A stretch of DNA of 9,189 bases, taken from the NCBI GenBank assembly GCA_947505055.1, contig CANNLO010000175.1, positions 1 to 9,189 of the forward strand, in the 5' to 3' direction. Under the pieces are notes generated by a model. That model searched no databases, was not told the origin of the DNA, and worked only from the letters and a program-made list of their open reading frames with translations. How positions within the stretch are numbered: the stretch's first letter is position 1; every line of letters begins with the position of its first letter. Below are positions 1 to 8,087 of the stretch, piece by piece. This DNA is from Methylococcaceae bacterium. Its GTDB lineage: Bacteria; Pseudomonadota; Gammaproteobacteria; Methylococcales; Methylomonadaceae. Both the position numbers and the translations under genes were made by a program.

Positions 1-2
1 AA

Positions 3-389
3 GCCATTTTTTTATCCATCCCTGTCGACTTTGTTTCGAATATGTGTGCGAATAGCTCAAAATCGCAAACCATGTTGGGAACTAAGCGTAGTCAATCAAG
101 AAAGACAAAGCATATAGGGCAGCAAAGTTTTGACTTTTTCCCTCTCACTTCTGAAACGGAATTAATTCAAACAAGTCCAAAAATTGGTAATCAATGGGGA
201 GTATCCACTATAGATCAAATCCTTGCTTGGCTTGAATCTCAAAAAGGATGGTTTCCAAAATCAGTTATTTTGAATGGTTGTGGTGCCGATCCAGATGCCT
301 GTGATTCTGCAATCAATGAATTAATTAAAGATGATTACATTGAATCCCGTAGTGATGGTAATGAGACCAGATACCGAGCCAAGGAATAA
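3..389 (+). CDS. C-terminal part of a gene entering from the left edge; ends in a winged-helix-like domain; possibly the DISARM methylase
   Basis: The first ATG in this frame is at 42, but the frame is already open from base 3 with no stop, and no Shine-Dalgarno sequence precedes 42. I therefore read this as the last 128 residues of a longer protein. A hydrophobic stretch comes first (AIFLSIPVDF), then a basic, Ser/Lys-rich linker. The last ~70 residues look like a small winged helix: a helix around ILAWLESQ, a second around DSAINELIKDDYIES, then a wing-like GNETRYRAK tail. It lies 51 bases before drmA in the same direction, so it is probably in the same operon. In class 1 DISARM a methylase gene (drmMI) precedes drmA, and such enzymes have a C-terminal target-recognition region, so drmMI is a reasonable guess. 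No catalytic motif is visible, so this is inference; drmD, drmE or a stand-alone small regulator remain possible. It appears more AT-rich than drmA. Confidence 0.6.
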   Translation, partial: AIFLSIPVDFVSNMCANSSKSQTMLGTKRSQSRKTKHIGQQSFDFFPLTSETELIQTSPKIGNQWGVSTIDQILAWLESQKGWFPKSVILNGCGADPDACDSAINELIKDDYIESRSDGNETRYRAKE

Positions 390-430
390 TAAAATGTACT
401 ACATAAGCGTGATAGTAACTGTGAAGATAT

Positions 431-436
431 AGGTGA
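431..436 (+). promoter_or_regulatory. Ribosome binding site of drmA
   Basis: AGGTGA lies four bases before the ATG at 441 and supports that start for drmA. The 51-base gap before drmA shows no convincing promoter or terminator, which fits readthrough from the upstream gene. Confidence 0.6.
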
Positions 437-440
437 AAGC

Positions 441-3400
441 ATGACGGATCAAAAAGAAATAAAATCGCCCAATGCATGGATCGCCATTGATTATGGTATC
501 AATACCAATTTAATGCTCGCTCCTTTCGTACTCGTACTGAAGGGCGAGCGATCTTTGTATCAGGCCATAAAAGAAGACGATTGGCTGTTGGTTCTAAATA
601 CCCAAGGATGCATTAGCCGGGTAGGTCGTATGCTGCGAATGCGCTCCGATCTTGATATGACCACGATCTACTTCGACAAGTTATTGAACGTTGACCCTAT
701 GGTCTCACTTGGTTTTACTTCGCTCAATCCACCTACAACCGGTAGCATTGCACGTTTGCAGTGGACGGATTTTGTCGAGGCACTGCCGAAGGTGTTGTAC
801 AAGACTATCGCCGATATAACTTCAATTACGGATCAGACCTATATCCGTGAACTGCTCCAACTGGCCGTAATGGATGACTTGCTCGGCCCAGCCGGTGGTT
901 CTTATGAACAGATTATCGACATGGGTGTGCGTGACCGTTATCTGGTCGGTAAACTGGCACCGCGTGAAGCAGCAAAGGGTGGTATTGAAGGGCTAGATGG
1001 ACCCTTGGCGAACGACGAAGCAGAAGAGCCTGAAGAGCAGATAGTACCCGGGCAACATGAGCCTGGCGCAGAGTTTGGTACGACCACCGGTCGAGTAGAA
1101 CCAGAGGCCGATTCCTCGGATGAGATAGATGCCGCCAGTAATCAATCGCTGGTACCCTCAAGTTTGGGATTCACCTTCTGCGTGGATGGTGATGTGGATA
1201 AGATTGAAGTTGAAGTTAGTTGGGGGCGCTATGAGCGGAGTGTTGAACACGAAATTTACCGAACCCGGAAAAATAAAGAGACGGGTGCCGAAGAACAAAT
1301 CAAGGCAAAAGTCTGGCAGCGCATCCCTTGTGGTGGAACGTTTGTGCTATCGCTGGCCGAAGGCATGATACCTCATCAAGCACCGGACAAGAGCTATCCA
1401 GAAGTACGGGTGCAAGGCTCCATTCGTGATAAGAATGCGAATGGCGATCGCTTGGTGACCTTGTTCCTGGTTAACGCACAGCAAGAGCCAGAGACTAATC
1501 GTGATAGTGGTTGGGTATTTCAGCCGGAACTGATCGTTCGCTCAGAAAAAGACGCGACAAATAAAGCAATCTTCCGACGCAGACCCGTACTGGACTCGGA
1601 TGGCAAAGATCCGGAACGCGAGTCGCTGGAGATGATCTATCGCAATCGGGTCGAGTTCGCGGTTGGGCATGGTGTTGCCGTACATGCAAAGACATCGATT
1701 GACGTGACGCTAGCCACCGAGGTGCGTACTATGGTCATGCCGCAGTACGAAGTCCAGGTCACTGAGACGCCAGGGCTAGCGCCCACGGATCGGCCTGCGA
1801 TGAAGGCGATGATAAACAGCGGTTTGCTTGATATGCAGCGACTGGCCACTTTAGATACCGATGCCTTGGTTGATGCTCTGGGTATGTTAACCAAAGATTA
1901 TGCTGATTGGATTGATGAGCAGCGTGCGAGGATTGGCATTGATGTAGTCGGTTACGATGCGCAGTCGCAACAAGCGATGGATCGTTGCCAGAATATTTAC
2001 GAACGTTTGCAGAAAGGCATTGATACCCTAAAGAATAATGAAAAGGCCCTTGCGGCCTTTCGCTTTGCCAATCAAGCAATGGCCACGCAGCGTGTACATA
2101 GTTTATTCGCATTGGCACAGCGTCGAGGGGAAGACGTTACTGTGGAAAGCTTTGATGTGCTGAAGAATCGCAGTTGGCGACCTTTCCAGCTTGCTTTCTT
2201 GTTACTGTCCATCCCTTCGTTGGCTGACCCCAGTCACTCGGATCGGGTTAGTATTACCGAAGCCTATGCTGATCTGTTGTGGTTTCCCACCGGCGGTGGC
2301 AAGACCGAAGCTTATTTAGGCGTAGCCGCTTTTACAATGGCTATTCGACGTATGCAAGGCAATCTGGGCGGCTACGATAGCTCGCGTGGCTTGGCGGTAA
2401 TCATGCGCTACACTCTGCGGCTGTTGACGCTGCAACAATTTCAGCGTGCCACTGCGTTGATCTGTGCCATGGAAGTATTGCGTCGGGAGGCTTTAACTAA
2501 AGATGATAAATCCCTCGGTACTGAGCCATTTACTATCGGTTTATGGGTGGGCAACCGCGTGACACCGGGTACGACAGAAGAGAGTCATACAGCCATTCAA
2601 GATATTCGTAATCCCGGTAGATATAATGCCGCGGCGGCTTCCCCTGCACAACTAACCAGTTGCCCTTGGTGCGGGACAGAGATTGCACCCGGTCAAAATA
2701 TTGATATAGACAAAGTGACAGGCCGCACACTTGTCTATTGCGGTGACAAATTGAGTCGTTGTGACTTCTCAAAGGGCAAATCCAGTAAGCTCCCACATCC
2801 AGGTATACCTGTATTGGTAGTAGATGAGGAGATTTATCATCGGCCTCCGACGATGATGATTGCTACGGTAGATAAGTTTGCCATGATGGCATGGCGAGGC
2901 CAAGTACGTACGCTTTTTGGCCGGGTGGGCCAAGAATGTGAGCGTCATGGTTTGCTTTGGCAAGGGTCTGGTTGTACCGGCAATCACACTGCCGGCCGAG
3001 GACTGACTGCGACCAAAGTAAAGACTGTTTTACCTATTCGCCCACCCGATTTAATTATTCAGGACGAATTTCATTTAATCAGCGGGCCGCTTGGAACAAT
3101 GGTTGGATTATATGAGACCGTTGTCGATGAATTGTGTAGCTGGAAATATGGTGATCAAAAGGTCAAGCCGAAGATTATCGCTTCCACTGCGACGGTGCGT
3201 AAAGCTAAAGAGCAAGTCAATCATGTTTTTATGCGGCAAGTTTCGGTGTTTCCACCCCATGGTCTGGACGTAGAGGATAATTTCTTTTCGGTCCAGCGCC
3301 CGATTGAGGAAATGTCGGGGCGACGATATCTTGGCGTTTGCTCACCTGGCAGTTCTCGTCCGGCAATGTTAATTCGTGTCTACACCGCTTTTTTGACAGC

Positions 3401-4445
3401 TGCACAAGCACTGTTCGATCGCTTCGGTGAACCAGCAGATCCTTATATGACTATGGTGGGGTATTTTAATTCACTGCGTGAACTCGGTGGAATGAAGCGG
3501 TTAGCTGAGGATGACGTACAGACGCGTTCTTATCGTGTGCAAATGAGTATGGTGACCCGTCCCGCACTTGCACAGCGTAGTGTGAAAAATATTCGTGAGC
3601 TTACCTCTCGTGTTTCCAGTCAGGATATTCCGAAATATCTTGATCAGTTAGAGGTCAAATTTAAGTCAACATTTGATGTTACCGCTGGCAAATACGTGAC
3701 GCGTTGGGAAGAGGGTGAGACGAGGGCAATTGATGTGTTATTAGCCACCAATATGCTATCGGTCGGTGTCGATGTTAATCGGCTGGGACTGATGGCAGTG
3801 AACGGCCAACCAAAAGGGACAGCTGAATACATTCAAGCTACCAGTCGTGTTGGCCGTTCCTTTCCGGGTCTGGTTTGCACTGTGCTTACCTGGGCGAGGC
3901 CTCGCGATTTGTCGCATTATGAAACATTTGAGCATTACCATGCTACGTTTTATAAACACGTTGAAGCGCAATCAGTAACTCCTTTTTCACCCAGAGCGAT
4001 GGATCGAGGTTTGACAGGTTCGTTGCTTAGCTTGATGCGTCTTGATAATGATGAATTCAGTCCTAACGAAGGTGCTGGAAAATTGGATAAATCAGACCAA
4101 GCCGACATTACCGAGGCCATTGATGTATTGGTTAAACGTGCATGGGGTGTCAGTGAATTAGTCGGCACTAAAACCTTGGCGGAGCAGGAGCTTAAGGAGC
4201 GAGCCGATGAGTGGGCCAAGTCGGCGAATAAACCGGGGCGAACTTTGGCTTATGAAAAAAAAGGTCTTCATTCAGACACGACGGTCGCATTAATTAAATC
4301 ACCGGGCATTCAAACCTGGGACAACTGGACGGTTCCCATGTCAATGCGTGAGGTAGAGCCGGGTGTGCGTTTGATAATGAATACGAACCATATTACAGAC
4401 GATCATGACTGGAAGCCTTGTACGGTTTCGAAGGATGAGGATTAA
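441..4445 (+). CDS. drmA: DISARM helicase DrmA (SF2-type, 1334 aa)
   Basis: DrmA is the large helicase of the DISARM defence system. In studied systems it pairs with DrmB to bind DNA and restrict unmethylated phage DNA. The N-terminal region has a DLLGPAGG motif (147-154) and RDRYLVGKLAP (164-174), which I associate with DrmA-type helicases. Next comes an acidic, low-complexity linker (about 180-235). The helicase core is complete: Walker A PTGGGKTE (616-623), a DEFH box at 875-878 (motif II), STAT at 915-918 (motif III), LATNMLSVGVDV at 1101-1112 (motif V) and QATSRVGR at 1132-1139 (motif VI). Between motifs I and II sit cysteines C741, C744, C767 and C774, a probable zinc-binding insertion. 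The length fits DrmA, commonly about 1200-1400 residues as I recall. The gene ends two bases before drmB, so translation is probably coupled. No frameshift or missing catalytic residue was seen. The name rests on the motifs plus the drmB and drmC neighbours. Confidence 0.93.
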   Translation: MTDQKEIKSPNAWIAIDYGINTNLMLAPFVLVLKGERSLYQAIKEDDWLLVLNTQGCISRVGRMLRMRSDLDMTTIYFDKLLNVDPMVSLGFTSLNPPTTGSIARLQWTDFVEALPKVLYKTIADITSITDQTYIRELLQLAVMDDLLGPAGGSYEQIIDMGVRDRYLVGKLAPREAAKGGIEGLDGPLANDEAEEPEEQIVPGQHEPGAEFGTTTGRVEPEADSSDEIDAASNQSLVPSSLGFTFCVDGDVDKIEVEVSWGRYERSVEHEIYRTRKNKETGAEEQIKAKVWQRIPCGGTFVLSLAEGMIPHQAPDKSYPEVRVQGSIRDKNANGDRLVTLFLVNAQQEPETNRDSGWVFQPELIVRSEKDATNKAIFRRRPVLDSDGKDPERESLEMIYRNRVEFAVGHGVAVHAKTSIDVTLATEVRTMVMPQYEVQVTETPGLAPTDRPAMKAMINSGLLDMQRLATLDTDALVDALGMLTKDYADWIDEQRARIGIDVVGYDAQSQQAMDRCQNIYERLQKGIDTLKNNEKALAAFRFANQAMATQRVHSLFALAQRRGEDVTVESFDVLKNRSWRPFQLAFLLLSIPSLADPSHSDRVSITEAYADLLWFPTGGGKTEAYLGVAAFTMAIRRMQGNLGGYDSSRGLAVIMRYTLRLLTLQQFQRATALICAMEVLRREALTKDDKSLGTEPFTIGLWVGNRVTPGTTEESHTAIQDIRNPGRYNAAAASPAQLTSCPWCGTEIAPGQNIDIDKVTGRTLVYCGDKLSRCDFSKGKSSKLPHPGIPVLVVDEEIYHRPPTMMIATVDKFAMMAWRGQVRTLFGRVGQECERHGLLWQGSGCTGNHTAGRGLTATKVKTVLPIRPPDLIIQDEFHLISGPLGTMVGLYETVVDELCSWKYGDQKVKPKIIASTATVRKAKEQVNHVFMRQVSVFPPHGLDVEDNFFSVQRPIEEMSGRRYLGVCSPGSSRPAMLIRVYTAFLTAAQALFDRFGEPADPYMTMVGYFNSLRELGGMKRLAEDDVQTRSYRVQMSMVTRPALAQRSVKNIRELTSRVSSQDIPKYLDQLEVKFKSTFDVTAGKYVTRWEEGETRAIDVLLATNMLSVGVDVNRLGLMAVNGQPKGTAEYIQATSRVGRSFPGLVCTVLTWARPRDLSHYETFEHYHATFYKHVEAQSVTPFSPRAMDRGLTGSLLSLMRLDNDEFSPNEGAGKLDKSDQADITEAIDVLVKRAWGVSELVGTKTLAEQELKERADEWAKSANKPGRTLAYEKKGLHSDTTVALIKSPGIQTWDNWTVPMSMREVEPGVRLIMNTNHITDDHDWKPCTVSKDED

Positions 4446-4447
4446 AC

Positions 4448-6307
4448 ATGATTATTAATAATAAAACACCTGTTGGAGAAGTCAGGCCCAGCCAGTTATT
4501 ATGGACATACGGCCCCGGCGCTTTGATTGATCTGCCCAGTTTATCCGTCGTTACTCAAGGCATTGATCACTGGGATAAAGATCGCTGTCAACCGATCCAC
4601 GAGGCACGACTACTTGCTGCGGTCAGGAAAGTATTAGGCAATCAAGTTGTAAATCTACGGATGCCTCCCTTTCAAAAAAGCGATTTGGTTGATGTCTGGT
4701 CGCCCGAGGCAAGTATTGGTGTTCCCGTTAGGCCTTTTCCGCGTTGGATGCGTTGTGTAAAATGCGGATTGTTGTCGGCCTTTGATGCTGCGCTATTCAT
4801 AATTAAAGAACACCGTTTTAGACCAGAGAGGACTCGTTTTGTCCACCAAAGTTGTCGCGGCTCGAAAGGTGATCAGCCTGCTAAAGATGCAGATGCCGTT
4901 CCAGCACGTTTTCTGTTGGCCTGCCGCAATGGTCATTTGGATGATTTTCCTTGGCACTATTTTGTTCATGGCGGTAATAGTACTTGTAAAGGAACTCTCC
5001 GCTTTTTTGAGAGCGGCGCTTCGTTGCAGACAGAAAATCTGTGGGTGAGATGTGATGCTTGTGCTACATCCAGGAGCCTGGCCCAGGCTTTTGGGAAGGC
5101 AGGAAAAGAAAGTTTGCCTGCTTGCCGAGGTCGGCATCCACATTTAGATTATTACGATAATGAATGTGATGAAGAGCCACGCGCGGTTTTATTGGGTGCC
5201 ACGAATAGTTGGTTTCCAATTACACTTTCTGCCCTCGCGATCCCCCAAACCAAAGATCCACTCAGTCAATTGATTCAAGATGGATGGGCGTTCTTTGAAG
5301 AGCTAGAATCTGAAGCCGAGGTTTCGGTGGCTGTGAAGATGCTGGCGAAGACGGCGGCTCTTCCCGGGATAGACAAGTATGCTTCGTCATCTATATGGTC
5401 TGCCATAGAAGTGTATCGTACGGGTGGGGAACCCAATATGGTTGGTGAGGCCGACATTAAGGGGCCCGAATGGAACGTTTTGACGGAAGCCAATCCACCG
5501 ACCGATTATCCACATTTTATGAGCAAGAAAGTCGGTAAACCTGCCAGTTTCGATAAATATATTAGCCGAGTTCTGCTTCTTGAAAGGTTACGCGAGGTTA
5601 ATGCGTTACTTGGGTTTACTAGGGTGGAGGCACCTGAAGAGTCGGGCGATTCCAATGAGCGTCCACAAATGGCCAGCTTATCTCGTGGTAAACCGGATTG
5701 GGTGCCCGCTAATCAAGTCCATGGTGAAGGTATTTTTATCCAATTTGACGAACAGGCTCTTGTTGCTTGGGAAAGTTTGGAGGCTGTTAAAAAAGTTGAT
5801 CAGATGCTTCGCGGTGGTCATACGGGGTGGAGAAATTCAAGGCATCTTGATCCGAACGAGGGCTATCCTGGTATTCGATATGCAGTGCTTCACACCCTTT
5901 CGCATCTTTTGATACGAGAGTTAGCTTTGGAGTGTGGTTATAACGCAGCAAGTATTCGTGAGCGAATCTATGCCGATACCTCCGGCGATCAGAAACAGGC
6001 AGGTATCCTTATTTATACTGCTGCCGCAGACTCCGATGGTACGTTGGGTGGTCTAGTGGATCTTGGTAAGCCGGAAAATCTTGGGCGATTGCTAGAACAA
6101 GCATTGAACCGTTCTAAAATATGTTCATCAGACCCGCTTTGCTCAGAACACGATGCTGAGAAAGATCGATCTTTGCATGGTGCTGCTTGTCATGCCTGTT
6201 CTTTGGTGGCTGAAACGTCATGTGAGCGAGGTAACCGTTATTTGGATAGATCATTACTGATGCCAACCCTAGAATGCGCCGATGCTGCATTCTTCAAAGA
6301 TCTTTGA
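4448..6307 (+). CDS. drmB: DISARM protein DrmB (DUF1998, 619 aa)
   Basis: DrmB is the obligate partner of DrmA; the two form a complex that binds DNA. The N-terminus has the SQLLWTYGPGALIDLP signature. Cysteine pairs C103/C106 and C202/C205, with C136, C159, C178 and C226 nearby, suggest structural zinc sites. RFLLACRNGHLDDFPW spans 154-169. The C-terminal DUF1998 domain is clear: HTLSHLL at 482-488, a following YTAAADSDGTLGGL segment, and a cysteine cluster C559, C565, C581, C584 and C592 within the DPLC...GAACHAC...ETSCE pattern, which may hold a metal. I see no nuclease or ATPase motif, so its part is probably structural or DNA-engaging. The ATG at 4448 is preceded by GAGG (4437-4440) inside the end of drmA, seven bases away. 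It stops one base before the preferred drmC start. Confidence 0.93.
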   Translation: MIINNKTPVGEVRPSQLLWTYGPGALIDLPSLSVVTQGIDHWDKDRCQPIHEARLLAAVRKVLGNQVVNLRMPPFQKSDLVDVWSPEASIGVPVRPFPRWMRCVKCGLLSAFDAALFIIKEHRFRPERTRFVHQSCRGSKGDQPAKDADAVPARFLLACRNGHLDDFPWHYFVHGGNSTCKGTLRFFESGASLQTENLWVRCDACATSRSLAQAFGKAGKESLPACRGRHPHLDYYDNECDEEPRAVLLGATNSWFPITLSALAIPQTKDPLSQLIQDGWAFFEELESEAEVSVAVKMLAKTAALPGIDKYASSSIWSAIEVYRTGGEPNMVGEADIKGPEWNVLTEANPPTDYPHFMSKKVGKPASFDKYISRVLLLERLREVNALLGFTRVEAPEESGDSNERPQMASLSRGKPDWVPANQVHGEGIFIQFDEQALVAWESLEAVKKVDQMLRGGHTGWRNSRHLDPNEGYPGIRYAVLHTLSHLLIRELALECGYNAASIRERIYADTSGDQKQAGILIYTAAADSDGTLGGLVDLGKPENLGRLLEQALNRSKICSSDPLCSEHDAEKDRSLHGAACHACSLVAETSCERGNRYLDRSLLMPTLECADAAFFKDL

Positions 6308-6308
6308 T

Positions 6309-7070
6309 ATGGAGAAGCTATTAGATGCTGTAGCAGCCTTGGTATGTCTCGTCTCCCCTGATAAGGTCAAAGCTATTTCATCCAGAGTTCGTCTAACCGT
6401 AGCCCATGGGTCAACCTCTGCGCTGTCAGATATAGTTGGTACACCCGTGGCTTCAGGGATGGTCAAACAGCTTATCAAAGCTTGGCAAGCTACTGATGTT
6501 ACTTCTGAAGAACTTGCATCAATGCTGCTTGCCGCAAGTCATGTCTTCACCAAGACTGTCGCAGAGCAAACCACAGAACTTGTTTGGACAGGGCCGACAA
6601 CGCCTTTTGTATCGGCTCGCCGTACAGAGCAAGCGCTTTTACAAGTCATCAACGCAGCACGAACAACTTTGTTTATCACCAGCTTCGTGGCTTATGATGT
6701 ATCCTCAATTGTAAAGGCCCTAAACGAAGCGAGCGTAAGAGGCGTGCAGATTTCTATGCTTCTTGAATCTTCTTCGGAGCACGGTGGAAGTATCTCAATT
6801 GATATAATAGGCAAAATGAAAGGATTAGTACCATCGGCACATATTTATGCATGGGCCAAAAAGGTCGAACCATTTTTAGAGGGTTGTGTTCATGCGAAGG
6901 TCGCTGTAGCAGATAGAAATTCTTGTTTTATAACAAGCGCTAACCTGACTGGTTTTGCCATGGAAAAAAATATGGAGGCAGGCATATTGATTTCAGGTGG
7001 AGAGATTCCTCGCTTATTAGGTGAGCACCTTTATGCTTTGATTGATACAAAGATAGTATCCATTGTCTAG
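6309..7070 (+). CDS. drmC: DISARM protein DrmC (phospholipase-D superfamily, single HKD motif)
   Basis: DrmC is the third core DISARM gene, a PLD-fold protein. In published experiments it was less essential than the others, and its exact job is unsettled. With the start at 6309 the protein has 253 residues. The N-terminal ~90 residues are helical and of unknown role. From about 92 the PLDc-like domain begins (VWTGP, then RRTEQALLQVINAARTTLFI). The active-site motif is H195-x-K197-x4-D202, followed by SANLT (210-214, with N212) and the downstream E223/G225. Only one HKD copy is present, so a catalytic unit would need a dimer, as in Nuc-type nucleases. An in-frame ATG at 6282 would add nine residues and overlap drmB by 26 bases. 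I prefer 6309 because it gives the MEKLLDAVAALV start and follows the drmB stop by one base; neither start has a strong ribosome site. Confidence 0.88.
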   Translation: MEKLLDAVAALVCLVSPDKVKAISSRVRLTVAHGSTSALSDIVGTPVASGMVKQLIKAWQATDVTSEELASMLLAASHVFTKTVAEQTTELVWTGPTTPFVSARRTEQALLQVINAARTTLFITSFVAYDVSSIVKALNEASVRGVQISMLLESSSEHGGSISIDIIGKMKGLVPSAHIYAWAKKVEPFLEGCVHAKVAVADRNSCFITSANLTGFAMEKNMEAGILISGGEIPRLLGEHLYALIDTKIVSIV

Positions 7071-7111
7071 AATACAATCTGTTTTTTTATTTATTACTTT
7101 GGAGATATTTG

Positions 7112-7143
7112 TTATTTTTCTGTAAAAAATAATGCTGTTTTTT
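7112..7143 (+). terminator. Weak candidate terminator after drmC
   Basis: An AT-only inverted repeat (TTATTTTT at 7112-7119, AAAAATAA at 7125-7132, loop of five) is followed five bases later by six T (7138-7143). It lies in the 106-base gap between the convergent drmC and methyltransferase genes, where a terminator is expected. The stem has no G-C pairs, so strength is doubtful. Confidence 0.3.
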
Positions 7144-7176
7144 GAAGGCTGAGTTAGATATAACATCTATTAACAA

Positions 7177-8001
7177 TTAACCTTTAATTATTTCAAGAGC
7201 TTTTTTATATTCCTCCTTAAGATCAATTTCTATTGCATTTCCATGTCTAGAAAATATAAATAAAGGATACCCACCCTTCTCTCCTAGATCACAAAAATAT
7301 AGGAATTTAAAGTTAACTAGATTAAGCCCCGCCCTTTTAAGGCCCATAATAAATTGATTTGCTTCTAGCTCTGTTCCTAATGCTTCAATAGTAATGAGAA
7401 TACCCTCAGGTGACAATGCTTTTACTATTCGCTCAAAAATAAGCTGACTGCCTGAAATGGCTGATAAAACTTGTGTGCTAACGATAGCATCGAAAGTTCC
7501 GTCAGGTAATCCGTGTATTATATTTATTAGTTCAAATTCTACATTCTTAATTTTTCTATTTTGACTTTCTTTTTTTGCCCTAAGAATTGTTTTTTTGGAA
7601 CTGTCGCATCCAATAACAAAGCGATCTGATGATTGTAAAGCATAAAATGTTGTAAGGTAGCCAATTGAACATCCTAATTCAAGAATTCGTCCAGATTGTG
7701 GGAGGATCGAATCAACTTCAATTCCAGATACTTTAATAGCATCTGCTTTCATTGAGTGTATTACAGAAGATAATATAGGATGTGAGACATAATCATAGAA
7801 AATATCAAGTTGCTCGCTATTAGCCCCATCAATTAGAGGTTCACGTATTTCATTAAGTTTATTAGTACGTTTAGTGCCAAGTTTTTTTGCAGCCCAACTC
7901 CAATAAGAATCTGATATAAAATGAAATATCTCAAAGGTCCTTAAGTGATTTTCTATGTTTAAAAAAACCTTCGTACTATCCATTTCTAACAACCTATGCA
8001 T
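7177..8001 (-). CDS. Class I SAM-dependent methyltransferase of unknown substrate
   Basis: The 274-residue protein has a Rossmann-type methyltransferase domain in its second half. Motif I is ILELGCSIGYL (106-116), keeping E108, G110 and G114 with Ser in place of the middle glycine. Motif II ends in the acidic D133 (VIGCDSS). FDAIVSTQVL at 170-179 and LSPEGILITIEAL at 196-208 complete the fold. The first ~95 residues are helical and match no family I can name. The DPPY/NPPY motifs of adenine DNA methylases and the PCQ/ENV motifs of cytosine C5 methylases are absent, so it is probably a small-molecule or protein methyltransferase and not drmMII. An in-frame ATG at 7983 (residue 7) is an alternative start with a weak TAGG upstream. 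It converges on drmC and is strikingly AT-rich compared with the drm genes, which argues against membership in the DISARM operon. Confidence 0.8.
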   Translation of the reverse strand: MHRLLEMDSTKVFLNIENHLRTFEIFHFISDSYWSWAAKKLGTKRTNKLNEIREPLIDGANSEQLDIFYDYVSHPILSSVIHSMKADAIKVSGIEVDSILPQSGRILELGCSIGYLTTFYALQSSDRFVIGCDSSKKTILRAKKESQNRKIKNVEFELINIIHGLPDGTFDAIVSTQVLSAISGSQLIFERIVKALSPEGILITIEALGTELEANQFIMGLKRAGLNLVNFKFLYFCDLGEKGGYPLFIFSRHGNAIEIDLKEEYKKALEIIKG

Positions 8002-8087
8002 AATTAATCTTTAATCAAGTTCTTATATTACATTCATTATGTTAGTAATTTACTATTATTAAAATTTCAATTTCTATTACACAAGAA

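Noticed and set aside
2042..2060. Perfect 7-bp stem hairpin (AAAGGCC/GGCCTTT, loop of five) resembling a terminator
   Set aside because: It lies deep inside drmA, codes for ordinary residues (KALAAF), and is not followed by a T-run.
1759..2118. Open frame of 119 codons antisense to drmA
   Set aside because: Low-complexity, His/Ser/Gln-rich product typical of the reverse strand of a real gene; drmA has full helicase motifs here.
5075..5092. AGCCTGGCCCAGGCT palindrome followed by TTTT
   Set aside because: It is inside the drmB coding region; the stem is only five pairs with a workable loop and the T-run is four long, so an intragenic terminator is unlikely.
4793..5143. Open frame of 116 codons antisense to drmB
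   Set aside because: The sense strand carries the conserved DrmB RFLLACRNGHLDDFPW region; the antisense product has no recognisable feature.
5580..5912. Open frame of 110 codons in another + frame within drmB
   Set aside because: It overlaps the conserved DrmB sequence including the start of DUF1998, and has no ribosome site or family features.
7177..8001. Considered as the class 2 DISARM methylase drmMII
   Set aside because: It lacks the PCQ and ENV motifs of cytosine C5 methylases, is on the opposite strand and has very different base composition.
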